NCBI RefSeq assembly: GCF_008365405.1
Contig: NZ_QOKV01000012.1
Coordinates: 124,001-188,000, forward strand
Direction of reading: 5' to 3'
DNA: 64,000 bases
Source of the DNA: Azospirillum brasilense
GTDB taxonomy: Bacteria; Pseudomonadota; Alphaproteobacteria; Azospirillales; Azospirillaceae
Part shown: piece by piece, positions 48,201-59,100 of the stretch
How the letters are laid out: each line of letters begins with the position of its first letter
How positions within the stretch are numbered: the stretch's first letter is position 1
Program-made: the position numbers and the translations under genes
The notes under the pieces: model-generated
Database searches by the model: none
What the model saw: the letters and a program-made list of their open reading frames with translations, nothing else
What the model was told of the DNA's origin: nothing

Positions 48201-50117
48201 ATGGCCACGATCGGTGAAGTCCTGGCCATCGCGTTCGCCGATCATTGCGCCGGCCGCGTTCCCGAGGCGGCCGCTCTCTACCGTCGGGTCCTGAAAGCCG
48301 ACCCGGCGAACCCCAACGCCTTGTATCTGCTCGGGATGGCCGCTTGGCAGAGCGGCCAGCCGGCGCCATGCCTGATTCTGATCGGGCGCGCGCTTCGGCT
48401 CAATCCCGGCTGGGTCGAGGCGCGCGCCAACCGGGCCACCATCCTGGACAAGGCCGGCCGGGGCGCGGAGGCCACCGCCGACTGGCGGCGGTTGACCCTG
48501 TTCGATCCGGGCCATCCACAGGCCTGGCGCAACCTCGGTGACGCCTTCCAGGCCCAGGGCGACGCCGGGACACCGCAAGCCGTTCAAGTGCTGCGCCGGG
48601 CCGCCCGCCTCGATCCCGGTTCGGTCGAGGTCCATCACGATCTGGGGGTGGTCCTGCGCCGCGCCGGCCGGCTCGACGAGGCGGTGGACAGCCTGCTCCG
48701 CGCCATCGCGGTCAAGGCCGATCTCGCGCCCGCCCACATGAACCTGGGCAACACCCTGCTTGAACGCGGCGATGACGCTGCGGCTCAGGCCAGCCTGCGG
48801 CGCGCGCTGGCTCTCGGCCCGGCCAGTCCGGAATACTGGTACAATTTCGGCAACGCCCTGTACGCCCATGGCGATCCCCTGGGGGCTCTGCGCGCCTACC
48901 GGCGGTCGGCGCGGCTGGGGCTTGCCCTCGCCCATCTGCGGGTGGCGACGGTGCTGAGCGATCTGGGCCGCTTGGCCGAGGCCGAAGCCGAAATGGTCGA
49001 AAGCCTGCCGATCCCGGGCGTCGAGGTGTCCCTCAGCATCGAGTTGCTGACCAACGTCTTCCTGCGAGGCGACCGGCTGGCGGAGGGTCGGGCGTTCTTC
49101 ACCCGGCTGGCCTCGACGCCGCTTGGCGGCGTGGCCTATCGCGGGGAATGCCTGACCGCGCTCGCCGCGTTCGATCTGCGGGCTGGCGCCCCTCACGCCG
49201 CCCGTGACCGGCTGGCGGCGGTCCGCGGGGACAACGGCTGGTTCTTCACCGTGAAGTCGCTCGCCGCCTTGCGCGCTACCCTGGCCAATCAGGGGCTCCA
49301 ACTGGTCCGCCCCGCCGCCGTGGGGTCGGACGGCGGGCAACGGCCCCCGCGCGTGACCTCGTCGTCGCTGGCCACCCGGGGCCGCTTCGCCCACACCGTC
49401 CTGGAATACATCCTGGTCCGGCTCTACGCCGAGAAGCACGGCTTCGTGCTGGAGACTCCCGACTGGGTGGGCGGCGCCTTCTTCGAGCTGAACGATCCGC
49501 CGCAGAGGGGTCCGCTGCCGCCGCTGCTGTTTTCCCGCCGCATCCTCAACGAGCTGGTCAGCGGCACCACGGAGCGGGCGCCGATCGCCGACCGCGACAT
49601 CCTTTCGCCCCTGTTCCTGTTCGAGCACAGGCGGGAATACCGGCAGCGCGTCCAGTCCTGGCTGAGGCCGCGCCGGGTCTGGGAGCCGCATCTCGTCCCG
49701 GCGGTCGAACGGTTGCGGGCGGCGGGGAACACGGTGGTCGCGCTCCACATCCGGCGCGGCGACTTCGTGACGTGCAACTACCCGATCACAGAGACCGCTT
49801 GGTATGTCGACTGGCTGCGCGACTGGTGGCCGCGTCTCGACCGGCCGGTGCTCTATGTGGCCAGCGATGACGTCGCGGCGGTCCGGCACGCCTTCGCGGA
49901 GTTCCATCCCCTAACGCGGGCCGACGTCGTGGAGGAATGGGCGGGGTTGGACTTCCTTCAGGATTTCCACGTGCTGATGAACGCCGACGTGGTCGGCACC
50001 AGCGCCGCCAGCGGTTTCAGCGCGCTGGCCGCCCGACTCAACACCCGCGCCCGCCTGTTCGTCGAGCCGGACGTCGCCGCCCGCCGCATCCGGCCCTTCG
50101 AGCCCTGGACGCCGTGA
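48201..50117 (+). CDS. TPR protein with fucosyltransferase-like (GT11/HxRRGD) C-terminal domain
   Basis: This gene encodes a 638-residue soluble protein. Residues 1 to about 340 are TPR units (for example VPEAAALYRRVLKADPANPN and ARLDPGSVEVHHDLGVVLRR). Residues about 375-638 are a glycosyltransferase-like domain: GRFAHTVLEYILVRLYAEKH, VVALHIRRGDFV (residues near 516) and a late VGTSAASGFSALAARL. The H-x-RRGD motif binds the nucleotide sugar in alpha-1,2/1,6-fucosyltransferases. Some motif positions differ from the classic GNQ-x-x-QY start (here AHTVLEY), so the donor is uncertain. It opens the cluster and converges on the next gene with 16 bases between stops. An ATG at 48201 follows a weak site. 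Confidence 0.85.
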   Translation: MATIGEVLAIAFADHCAGRVPEAAALYRRVLKADPANPNALYLLGMAAWQSGQPAPCLILIGRALRLNPGWVEARANRATILDKAGRGAEATADWRRLTLFDPGHPQAWRNLGDAFQAQGDAGTPQAVQVLRRAARLDPGSVEVHHDLGVVLRRAGRLDEAVDSLLRAIAVKADLAPAHMNLGNTLLERGDDAAAQASLRRALALGPASPEYWYNFGNALYAHGDPLGALRAYRRSARLGLALAHLRVATVLSDLGRLAEAEAEMVESLPIPGVEVSLSIELLTNVFLRGDRLAEGRAFFTRLASTPLGGVAYRGECLTALAAFDLRAGAPHAARDRLAAVRGDNGWFFTVKSLAALRATLANQGLQLVRPAAVGSDGGQRPPRVTSSSLATRGRFAHTVLEYILVRLYAEKHGFVLETPDWVGGAFFELNDPPQRGPLPPLLFSRRILNELVSGTTERAPIADRDILSPLFLFEHRREYRQRVQSWLRPRRVWEPHLVPAVERLRAAGNTVVALHIRRGDFVTCNYPITETAWYVDWLRDWWPRLDRPVLYVASDDVAAVRHAFAEFHPLTRADVVEEWAGLDFLQDFHVLMNADVVGTSAASGFSALAARLNTRARLFVEPDVAARRIRPFEPWTP

Positions 50118-50133
50118 AGCCCGGTGCCGCGGG

Positions 50134-51948
50134 TCAGGGGCGGGACCGGGCAAGAGCCTGGAGAGCGGCGCGGACGCGGCCGACGACGGGCGCCCACGCG
50201 CCACGCCGGTCCTGGCGGAACAGGCGCATGGTCGGGTACCACGGCGTGCACATCCCCTGGTCCAGCCAGCGCCAGTCGGGGGCGAAGGGCAGCACCGTCC
50301 AGACCGGCCGGCCGAGCGCCCCGGCCAGATGGGCCGGCGCCGTGCAGGAGCTGATGACGAGGTCGAGGTTTTCCATGATCGCCGCGGTGTCGGCGAAGTC
50401 GGCGATCTCGGCGCCGAGGTCGATAAAGGACGGCGGCAGCGGCCCGCAGGTCTCCAGGTCTTGCCGTCCCGCCCCCTTCTGCAAGCCGAAGACCGTGACT
50501 CCCGGAACGTCCAGCAGCGGAAGGAACGCCTTCAGGCGCGGCGAACGGATGTTGTCGGCCTTGAAACCGGGGTTTCCCGCCCACACCAGACCCACCCGCA
50601 GCCCCGTCCGCGGACTGGGCGGCGGCCCCAGGCGCGCCGCCCAGCGTGTCACCAGGTCCGGCTCGGCGCGTAGGTAAGGCACATCGGCGGGAATGGTGTA
50701 GAGCATGGTACCGAGCCGGTGCGGCAGGCTGGCCAGGGCAACGTGCGCGTCGTGCGGCGGTGGTGGGTCGAACCGGCTGACCACACCTTCGACGCCCGGC
50801 ATGGCGGAGAGCAGACGGACGAGTTGGCTGTTGCACTCGATGACGACGCGTACGCCCCGCGCCTGAAGCTGTTGGGCGAAGCGGGCGAACATGATGGTGT
50901 CGCCCACCCCCTGCTCGTCATGGACCAGCAGGGTCCGGCCGGTGAGGTCGGAGCCGTCCCAGGCGGGTGAGGCGAAGCTGCGCCGGGGCGACGGGAAGTC
51001 GGCCATGCGCGAACGCCATTCGTACTCGGCGAACCCCTCCTCCAACTCGCCCTTGATGAGCAGCCCGAAGCTCAGCGCGGTGTGCGCCTCCGCCAGGGCC
51101 GGGTCGAGCCGGACCGCGGACCGCGTCAGGGCGATCATCTCGTCGACCTGCATCAGGTCGCGGGCCGCGAGCCCGAGGTTGAGGTGGGTGTGCGCGGCGT
51201 CCGGCTGCATCGCGATGGACTGCCGGAAGCAGGCCACCGCCTCGTCGAGCCGCCCGAGATCCTGGAGGGTGACGCCCAGGTTGTTGAGGACGCCGGGATC
51301 GCCCGGCGCGAAGCCGAGCGCGCAGCGGTAGTAGCGGACCGCCTCGTCGGCCCGGCCGAGACGGCGGTGGGCCATGCCCAGGTTGGCGTAGGCGGCGACC
51401 GAGGACGGCGTCATGCCGAGGAGCACCATCAACTCCTCGATCGCCGCCTCGGCGCGGCCGTCCAGGATGAGCGCCTGCGCCAGCAGAAGCCGCTGTTCGG
51501 TCAGCCGCGGCTTGAGGTGCAGCAGCCGGCGCAGCGCGGTCGCGGCCTCGCCGTGCCGGCCCTGGTCCGACAGAACGTTCGCGACGTTGTTGAACGCGTC
51601 GGCGGAGCCGGCGTCCAGCGCCAGGGCGCGCCGGCAGCAGGCCACGGCCTCGTCACGCCGGCCGAGCCGCCGCAGCGCGCTGGCGAGGTTGGAGAAGCAG
51701 GCCGCGTTGTCGGGGGCGGAGCGGATGGCCTGCGTCATCCACTCCACGGCCTCCGCCGGCTTGCCGCCTTGAAGCGCCAGCGCGCCCAGGAGATGCAGGG
51801 CGTCCGGATGACGGGGGTGATCGGCGAGAACCCGCCGGTACGCGCTCTCCGCTTCGGCCAGCCGGCCGGCCCCGTGATGGGCGAGGCCCGCCGCGACGAG
51901 CGCTGTGGGGTCGGGTCGATCCAGGGTGGCTTTGGTGGGGAAGGCCAT
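50134..51948 (-). CDS. TPR-glycosyltransferase (GT9-like) protein
   Basis: This gene encodes a 604-residue soluble protein: about eight TPR units (residues 10-310, for example GRRDEAVACCRRALALDAGS) then a GT-B domain beginning TLLVHDEQGVGDTIMFARFA, with LRVGLVWAGNPGFKADNIRS and the donor-binding LDLVISSCTAPAHLAGALGR near the end. This domain is related to heptosyltransferase-like GT9 proteins. Its last 150 residues are nearly identical to those of the 1,269-residue protein encoded at 56147-59956. It follows the minus-strand gene at 51986 by 37 bases, so it is the last gene of a three-gene minus operon. Confidence 0.87.
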   Translation of the reverse strand: MAFPTKATLDRPDPTALVAAGLAHHGAGRLAEAESAYRRVLADHPRHPDALHLLGALALQGGKPAEAVEWMTQAIRSAPDNAACFSNLASALRRLGRRDEAVACCRRALALDAGSADAFNNVANVLSDQGRHGEAATALRRLLHLKPRLTEQRLLLAQALILDGRAEAAIEELMVLLGMTPSSVAAYANLGMAHRRLGRADEAVRYYRCALGFAPGDPGVLNNLGVTLQDLGRLDEAVACFRQSIAMQPDAAHTHLNLGLAARDLMQVDEMIALTRSAVRLDPALAEAHTALSFGLLIKGELEEGFAEYEWRSRMADFPSPRRSFASPAWDGSDLTGRTLLVHDEQGVGDTIMFARFAQQLQARGVRVVIECNSQLVRLLSAMPGVEGVVSRFDPPPPHDAHVALASLPHRLGTMLYTIPADVPYLRAEPDLVTRWAARLGPPPSPRTGLRVGLVWAGNPGFKADNIRSPRLKAFLPLLDVPGVTVFGLQKGAGRQDLETCGPLPPSFIDLGAEIADFADTAAIMENLDLVISSCTAPAHLAGALGRPVWTVLPFAPDWRWLDQGMCTPWYPTMRLFRQDRRGAWAPVVGRVRAALQALARSRP

Positions 51949-51985
51949 GCGTCCGTGCTTTGTCCGTGCGTTCGGGGTGCGGCGA

Positions 51986-54802
51986 TCAGATCAGGACCGG
52001 GGCTGCCCAGGGGTCGTAGGGGACCAGGGCCCGGCGCGCCAGGTCCGGCCGATGGAACCCGCCGGCGTTGCGGTTCAGCATGGTGGCGACGAAGGAGAAG
52101 GAGCTGTTGGAAATGGCGACCCGCTCGGCGTGGCAGAGGACGTGGAAGTCGGTGAAGAACTCCGCACCCGCGATCGGCTCGGCCAGATCGCGGGCGGTGA
52201 CGGGGCGGTAGGCGGCGAACTCCCGCAGTTGGGCGGGGTCGTCGGTCGCGATGAACAGGAGCGGGCGGTCGAGCGTCGGCCAGACGGTCTCCAGCCAGTG
52301 CCGATACCAGGACGCCGGGGCGATCCAGAACCGCCCCCAGCCGAAATCCCCGCGCCGCAGGTGCAGCGCCACGACGGTCCGCCCGGTGTCGCGCAGACGG
52401 CTGAGCAGCGCATCCGCGTGGGGCCGGAGGTGGCGGCCCGGCGTGAACAGCGCGCGGAACTCTTCCCTGAACGGCGCCAGGGGGGTCATGTCACCGCAGA
52501 AATAGCCGGACACGTCGCGGTTCGCCAACAGGGTGGCGGGTTCCCCGCGGAAGGAGGCGGTCAGCGCCGCTTCCCCGTCCGCTTCCGCCACGCCCGGCAG
52601 CGCCGGGCCGGGCAGGGGATCGTTGTGATCGTACAGGTGGCGGCCGAGCCACGGAGGAACCTCCAGGGTGAGGCCGTGCCGAGCGGCGTAGAGGCGCAGG
52701 ATGCCGTATTGGAGAAGCTGGTTGCCGAACCGTCCGTTCCGCCCCAGGACGGTCGAGGCGAGGCGGCGGCCCGGCCCGCCCGCCGGGACGGGTGCCGGAG
52801 GCGGCCCCCATCGCCGCGTCAGCAGGGACAGGGCGCGGCGCGTGAAGGCCTCGCCGAACCCGGGGTTGCAGCGGATCGCCCGCTCCCAGGCCACCAGCGC
52901 CGCGTCGGGACGGCCGAGCAACTCCAGGGCCGCGGCCAGCGCCGCGTGGCCGCCGTAGAGTTCCGGGCTGAGCCGCAGCGCCCGCCGGGCATGCTCCGCC
53001 GCGCCCGGCGCGTCGCCGAGGGTCAGGGCGGCGGACGCACAGTCCGCGTTGAGGTCCGGCCGCATCGGGTCCAGCCGGAGCGCGCGCTCCAGCGCCCGCG
53101 CTCCCTGCCGGTCCTGCCCGAGCCGCCGGTTCGCGCGGCCCAGCAGGTGCTGGGCGTTGGTGAGGTCCGGCTGGAGCGCCAGGGCGCGGCGCAGCCTGGG
53201 AACCGCCTGGGCATGGGCATCGGCGTCGACCAGCATGGAGCCGAGATTGCACCACGCGGCGGCCGCCCCGGGGTGAAGGCACGCCACCGCCCGGAAGGCC
53301 GTCAGCGCAAGCCGGTCGCGCCGCAGCCGGTGCGCGAGCAACCCCAACTCGAACCAGGTTTCGGTGCGGCCGGGGTCCTCGGCGGCGGCGCGGGTCAGGG
53401 CGGCGACGGCGCGGTCGAGCTGCCCGGCCTGGATGGTCTCCTTCGCCACCGCGAGGAGATCGTTGGCGCGCGGGGCGTCCCGGCTTTCCGAAAGGTCCGC
53501 CGCCGGGGTCGGAGACGGACCTCCGGCTTTCCCCTGAGCCGTGAGGAACGGTGGTCCGGTCCAGCCGCCGTCGCGCAGAAGCGCGGCTTTCTTGGCGTTG
53601 AGCGCGTGGATGCGGCGCTGGATCAGGATCTCGATCGCGACGTAGCGGGGGTCGGACGTGACCTGCTCCGTCGGCTTGGCGCCGCTGGTCATCGTCTGGC
53701 GCTGCCGCGACAGGGCGTTGTCCGCCCGCATCGTGTAGTGGACCGTCTTCTCCGCGATCCGGACTCCGCCGAACATGCTGTGGAGCGCCCGGCCGTAGGC
53801 CACGTCGTCCGCGATGGCCGGGTGGAACGGTGCCTCCTCCGGGAAGCCGCCGATCAGGTCGTGGCAGGCGCGCCGTACGCAAAGGTTGCAGGGGTAGCTC
53901 AGCTCCGACGCCTCGCGCCACGCGGGGGTGATCTCATGGTCGATGCTGTCGAACTGCATCCCGGTGCGGACGAACCCGGCGTTGGGGGTGTGGTCCAGCG
54001 CTGTCGCCGTCAGCACGAAATGCCGCTCGAAAAAGTAATCGTCGGCGTCGAGGAACCAGATGTACCGGCCAAGTCCCGCGGCGGCGCCGATGTTGCGCGA
54101 CCGCCCCGCCCCCTGGTTGCGGTTGTTCGCGATCAGCGCGACGCTCTGTTCCGGATGAGTCCGCGCCCAGCGCAGGACCCGCGACGCCGTACCGTCGGGG
54201 GAGGCGTCATCGACGACGCAGACATGAACCTGCGCCCGCGGGTCCCGCATCGTCTCGCGATAGACGCGGGCCGCCGCGGCGACGCTGTCGAGCGCCCGCT
54301 CGATGGTGTCCTCCATCCGGTGTGCGGGGATCACCACGGTGCCGACAAAGTCGGTGTCGGCCTTGTGGCGCGCGATCCCCCGCAGGGCGACTCCCAGCCC
54401 GCAATCCTCGAAGCCCGCGGCGGCGTGAAGCCGCTCGGCCTCCGCGTCGCGGCCCTGGACCAGCCGCAAGATACCCAAGGCGCGGGCCAGATCGCCCTGT
54501 GGCGGCACGACGCGCGCCAAGGGTTCCAGCAACGACGCCGCCTCGTCGGCCGCCCCGTCCTGCACGCGCCTCAAGGCCCGTCCGGCGGCGCGGCCCAGGG
54601 GCTCCCCGATCTGCCGGCTGAGCGCCTTAAAGTCACCGTGCAGGCGGGCGGCCCGGACGAACAGCGCGATCGCCCGCAGGTCGTCGCCCGCCGCGCGGGC
54701 GCTGTGCGCCGCGTGCTGCCACGCGACCGCATCGGCCGGATCGTTCGCGAGCGCCGCCCGGTGTGACGGGGTGCCGTCGGAATCCACGATATCCGGCGTC
54801 AT
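51986..54802 (-). CDS. Fusion of GT2 glycosyltransferase, TPR and GT11-like fucosyltransferase domains
   Basis: This gene encodes a 938-residue protein with two catalytic modules. Residues about 152-400 are a GT2 domain (FVGTVVIPAHRMEDTIERAL, VCVVDDASPDGT, and WFLDADDYFF, where DAD is the metal-binding DxD). Residues about 455-700 are TPR repeats. From about 725 there is a GT11-like domain: GRFGNQLLQYGILRLYAARH, VVALHLRRGDFGWGR and ISNSSFSFVATMLN, close to alpha-1,2-fucosyltransferases. The short N-terminal helical region (1-150) I do not recognise. The start ATG overlaps the stop of the GT4 gene (ATGA at 54799-54802). Two transfers by one protein, perhaps sequential, are implied. Confidence 0.86.
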   Translation of the reverse strand: MTPDIVDSDGTPSHRAALANDPADAVAWQHAAHSARAAGDDLRAIALFVRAARLHGDFKALSRQIGEPLGRAAGRALRRVQDGAADEAASLLEPLARVVPPQGDLARALGILRLVQGRDAEAERLHAAAGFEDCGLGVALRGIARHKADTDFVGTVVIPAHRMEDTIERALDSVAAAARVYRETMRDPRAQVHVCVVDDASPDGTASRVLRWARTHPEQSVALIANNRNQGAGRSRNIGAAAGLGRYIWFLDADDYFFERHFVLTATALDHTPNAGFVRTGMQFDSIDHEITPAWREASELSYPCNLCVRRACHDLIGGFPEEAPFHPAIADDVAYGRALHSMFGGVRIAEKTVHYTMRADNALSRQRQTMTSGAKPTEQVTSDPRYVAIEILIQRRIHALNAKKAALLRDGGWTGPPFLTAQGKAGGPSPTPAADLSESRDAPRANDLLAVAKETIQAGQLDRAVAALTRAAAEDPGRTETWFELGLLAHRLRRDRLALTAFRAVACLHPGAAAAWCNLGSMLVDADAHAQAVPRLRRALALQPDLTNAQHLLGRANRRLGQDRQGARALERALRLDPMRPDLNADCASAALTLGDAPGAAEHARRALRLSPELYGGHAALAAALELLGRPDAALVAWERAIRCNPGFGEAFTRRALSLLTRRWGPPPAPVPAGGPGRRLASTVLGRNGRFGNQLLQYGILRLYAARHGLTLEVPPWLGRHLYDHNDPLPGPALPGVAEADGEAALTASFRGEPATLLANRDVSGYFCGDMTPLAPFREEFRALFTPGRHLRPHADALLSRLRDTGRTVVALHLRRGDFGWGRFWIAPASWYRHWLETVWPTLDRPLLFIATDDPAQLREFAAYRPVTARDLAEPIAGAEFFTDFHVLCHAERVAISNSSFSFVATMLNRNAGGFHRPDLARRALVPYDPWAAPVLI

Positions 54803-56046
54803 CCCTGAGCCACCGCCGTCACGAAAGTCTTGGCGAAGGCGCGCCAAGTCCGCTCGCCGCGCAGGAAGGCCCGCGCCTTGTCGGCGCGGGAACGGGCGGC
54901 GGCGCGGTCGGTGTAGAGGGCTTCGAGGTGGGCGACGGCCTCCTCGACGGACGATTCCCCCCAGCCGCGTCGCCGCCCGGCGGGATCGGCCACCGGGTCC
55001 TGCCGGAGCAGCGGCAGGCAGTTGCCGTCGCGGATCAGGTCGAGATGGCCGGTGTTGGCCGACAGGATGACCGGCACGCCGCAGGCCATCGCCTCCATGG
55101 CGACGAGGTTGGTCGCCCCCTCGCAGCGGTTGGGAAAGAGGGCGGCGTGGCATTCCGCCAGGATGGCGGGGATCTGGCCGCGCCCGAGGAAGCCCATGTC
55201 GACGAAGCCCTCCGGTGGCACGCCGCAATCCATCGCCCATTCCACGATGCGCAGCTTGCCGTTGTCGCCCACGGCGGGGGCGGAGGGCACCAGGGGGGAC
55301 TCCGCGATGTCGGCGGAGGTGTGCGGCCAGGGGTTGTGCCACGCGGTGACCAGCAGCGCGTCGGGGTGGCGCTCGTGGAACCGGCGGAAGGCGGCCAGCA
55401 CGATGTCCTGCCCCTTGCGGAACTCCACCTTCCCGCCCGAGAAGACGACGAAGCGGTCGCCGAAGCGCCGGGCCGGCGGGACCGGCGCCAGCTCGTCCGG
55501 GTCCACGCCCTGGAAGGCGCAGCCGACGTCGGTGAAACCCTGATCGGCCAGCAGCGCCCGGTTGTAATCGGAATGGACCACGAGCTTGTCGTAGCTCCGC
55601 GCGCGGCGCAGCGTGTCCTCGTCGAACAGGGTGTCCTCGAAGGCGATGACCCCGACGTTGCGGCTGCCGCGGAACCGGGTGGAGAACGGCCCGGCGACGA
55701 AGCCGTTGCCGAGCGCGTGCAGGACGGTGCAGTCGTTGAGGCCGAGCATCCGGTTGCCCGACCGGTCGGCGATGGCGGTGATCTGCCGATGGCCGTCCAT
55801 CAGGCATTCCAGCTTTTCCCGGTTCTCCGGCCGCAGGGTGGACAGAAGCGGCTTTTCCAGCAAAAGCGGTGGCCGCCCCCGGTCGATCAGATGCAGCGCC
55901 GTGTGGACGCCGACCAGACCCCAGCCGTGGATTTCCGAAAGCTGCCACGTCAATGCCAGATTCTGCGCCAAGTTCTGCTCCACGCGCGGGGTCCCGCCAT
56001 CCACAGCTGCCGACTCCGTCACGCGCCGCACATCCTTTTTGCCCAT
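54799..56046 (-). CDS. GT4-family glycosyltransferase
   Basis: This gene encodes a 415-residue GT-B enzyme. The C-terminal half has the family motif NRCEGATNLVAMEAMACGVP (E-x7-E) and GQDIVLAAFRRFHERHPDAL, with VVFSGGKVEFRKGQ before it. The acceptor-binding N-terminal half is less typical. It is the first gene of a minus operon (54799, 51986, 50134), divergent from the 1,269-residue protein gene. The ATG at 56046 (MGKKDVRR) is preferred to an in-frame GTG 14 codons upstream. The sugar is unknown. Confidence 0.86.
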   Translation of the reverse strand: MGKKDVRRVTESAAVDGGTPRVEQNLAQNLALTWQLSEIHGWGLVGVHTALHLIDRGRPPLLLEKPLLSTLRPENREKLECLMDGHRQITAIADRSGNRMLGLNDCTVLHALGNGFVAGPFSTRFRGSRNVGVIAFEDTLFDEDTLRRARSYDKLVVHSDYNRALLADQGFTDVGCAFQGVDPDELAPVPPARRFGDRFVVFSGGKVEFRKGQDIVLAAFRRFHERHPDALLVTAWHNPWPHTSADIAESPLVPSAPAVGDNGKLRIVEWAMDCGVPPEGFVDMGFLGRGQIPAILAECHAALFPNRCEGATNLVAMEAMACGVPVILSANTGHLDLIRDGNCLPLLRQDPVADPAGRRRGWGESSVEEAVAHLEALYTDRAAARSRADKARAFLRGERTWRAFAKTFVTAVAQG

Positions 56047-56146
56047 GGCCTTGGATGGTAGGATAGCAGAACGCAGGCGCCGATCCACAGCGTGAGCCGC
56101 TGTTCAGCGCCAGCCATCAAGTGCGAGCCATCCAGCCCGAGTCAGC

Positions 56147-59100
56147 ATGACTGTCAAGATCGCCTTTCTCGACCCGGCGGGTGGGGACTACACGCCGGAC
56201 ACGCCACGCCTGCGCCCGCTCGGTGGTTCGCAATCGGCGCTGTGCTACCTCGCGGAGGCGCTGGCCGCCACCAAGTTGGCCACCTCCAAGCTTGAGGTCA
56301 CGCTGGTCAACGGCGCCCGGACGCCCGGCTCGGTGCGCGGGGTGCGCTGCCTGCCCGCCGGCGCGGTGTCCTGGGAGGACATGCGGGCCTTCGACGTCGT
56401 GGTGCTGCTCAACGGCTGCCCGACGGAGGCGCTGATCCGCCTGCGCGCGGCCCTCGACGGCGGCCGCAAGCTGATCCTGTGGATGCAGCACGCCGTCGAC
56501 CAACCCGCCGCGCAATGTGTCGCGGAGTCGGAGGCGCGCGCCTGCTGGGACGGCTACGCCTTCGTCAGCCGCTGGCAGATGGACGGCTACCTCACGGCCT
56601 TCGGCCTCGACCGCCGGCGCTGCCGGATCCTGCGCAACGGCATCGCGCCGGCCTTCTCCGGCCTGTTCCCGCCGGGGGCCGACATCAGGGCGGCGAAGCC
56701 CTGGCCGCCGGTCCTGGCCTACACCAGCACGCCCTTCCGCGGCCTCGACGTGCTGCTCGACAGCGTTCCTCGCCTGCGGGCGGCGATCCCCGGAACCACC
56801 GTCCGGGTGTTCTCCAGCCTGGAAGGCTATCAGGTCCCAGCCGACCGCGACCCCTACGGCGCTCTCTACCAGCGCTGCCGCGAGACCGAGGGCGTGGACT
56901 ATGTGGGGGCGGTCTCCCAAGGTGCCTTGGCCGACGCGTTGCGCGGCGCGACCGGCCTCGCCTACCCGAACCGCTTTGCCGAGACCTCCTGCATCGCCGC
57001 CATGGAGGCGCTGGCCGCCGGCTGTCTCGTCGTGTCCAGCGCGTTGGGGGCGTTGCCGGAGACCACGGCGGGCTTTGCCCGGCTGATCCCGGTTCCGGAG
57101 GACCCGGCGGAGCACGCCGTCCGCTTCGCCGAAGCCGCCGGCGCAGCCCTCGTCCAGTGGCGCGACGATCGGGCGACCGTCGGGCTCCGGCTTCGCGAAC
57201 AGGTCGATCACGTCACCGCCGGGATGAGCTGGGCCGGACGGGCCGGGGACTGGCTGGCGTGGCTCGATGAGCTGAGAGGCGACCACAGGAGCGGCGCCGC
57301 GCCGGGCACGACGATGGCGGCCGTCACCGCCACTCTGGCCGACGCGCAGCAGCGCCTGCTGGGCGCGCTGGGCGCCCACCTGAACGCCCGCCCCTCGGCC
57401 AAAGAGGAGCAGGCCTGGCGGGCGGAGGCGCGGGCACTGATCGCGCTGATCGAGCGTTCGCTGCGGCTCGACCACAACACGGAGGAGAACCGGTCGGCCG
57501 TCTGGACGACGCTGCGCGGGTTCGACGCCTGGTTCGCCTACGTCACGACGCTGACGGACACGCCGCCGCCCGCCGCCCCGCCACCCGGCGGGCGCCGGAT
57601 CTACGATTGCTTCCAGTTCCACAACGAGCTGGACCTCCTGGAGGTGCGGCTGGCCGAGCTGGACGCGGTGGTCGATCGCTTCGTCCTGGTCGAGGCGACC
57701 TTCACCCACGCCGGCGATCCCAAGCCCCTCCATTACGCGGAGAACCGCGCGCGCTTCGCGGCCTACGCCGACAAGATCATCCACGTCGTCGTCGACGACG
57801 ATCCCGGCGGCTTCGCATGGCAGCGTGAGGCCCACCAGCGCGACGCGATCACCCGCGGCCTCGACGGCTGCGACCCGACGGACATGATCGTCGTCTCGGA
57901 CGCCGACGAGATCCTCCGCCCCTGGGTGATGGAGCGACTGCGCCGGGAGCCGGACGACGGCCGCTCGCTGTTCGCGCCGCACCTCGACATCTTCCTCTAT
58001 TTCCTCGACCTCAAATCGCCCGATCCCTGGGTGTCGGTGGCCGCCGCGCCGTGGGAGCTGATCCGCCAGATCGGCGCCAACCGCGCCCGCTACCTGACCA
58101 AGCTGGGGCATGGGCGCGTCGTCCCGGACGCCGGCTGGCACTTCACCTGGATGGGCGGGGTCGAGCGCTTCCGCGCCAAGCTGCAGGCTTTCGCCCACCG
58201 CGAGATGATCGCGGCCTTCGATCAGGACGCGGCGGCGAACCGCGAACGGCTGGATCGCTTCTACGCCACCGGGCGCTTCGACGGCGGCGCCGTTCCCGGC
58301 ATGTGGACATCTTTGGCGCCGGTCCCCATCGACGCCGGCTTCCCCCGGCTGATCCGCGAGCGGATCGAGCATTTCCGCGCGCTCGGCTGGATCTCGCCGG
58401 ACGCCGGCCCGCCAGTCCCGGAGGAGCCGATCGCGGACTCCGGGTCGGAGCATCGTCGTGCCCTGGTCCTCGACCCCGCCTCCATCGACGCCTTTCATGC
58501 CCTGGCGATGGAGAAACTCGGCCGCAACGCGCCGGAGGAGGCGATCGGGCCGCTGCGCCGGTGCGTCGTCCTCGATCCCTTCGGCACCTTCCACCGCTTC
58601 CATCTCGCCCACGCGCTGCTGATGCGCCAACGTTACGGCGAGGCGGAGGGCGTGCTTCGGGAGTTGGTCCGCCTCGCCCCCGACGACCATCGCGCCCGCG
58701 CCAACCTGGGCATCGCGCTGAAGAATCTGGCCCGCCACGACGAGGCGGTCGGCGTCGGACAGCGGGCGCTGGCGCTCGCCCCTGCCGAGCCCGGCGTGCT
58801 CAGCAACCTGGGGCTCGCCCTTTCCCTGCGGACCGGTGGGGACGAAGAGGCGGCCCGCGTGCTGCATTGGGCGGTGGCGATCGACCCGGACTTCATCTCG
58901 GCCCGGCTGAACCTAGGGCTGGTGTTCAGCAAGCTGCGGCGCATCGCGGACGCGGAGGCCCAATGCCGACGCGTTATCGACCGCGATCCGAACCACGCCG
59001 AAGCGCACACGCTGCTGGGCACCTGTCTGCTGCTGCGCGGCGAGCTGGTGGCGGGGTTCCGGGAATACGAGTGGCGCACCCGTCTGGCCGACCGTCAGGT

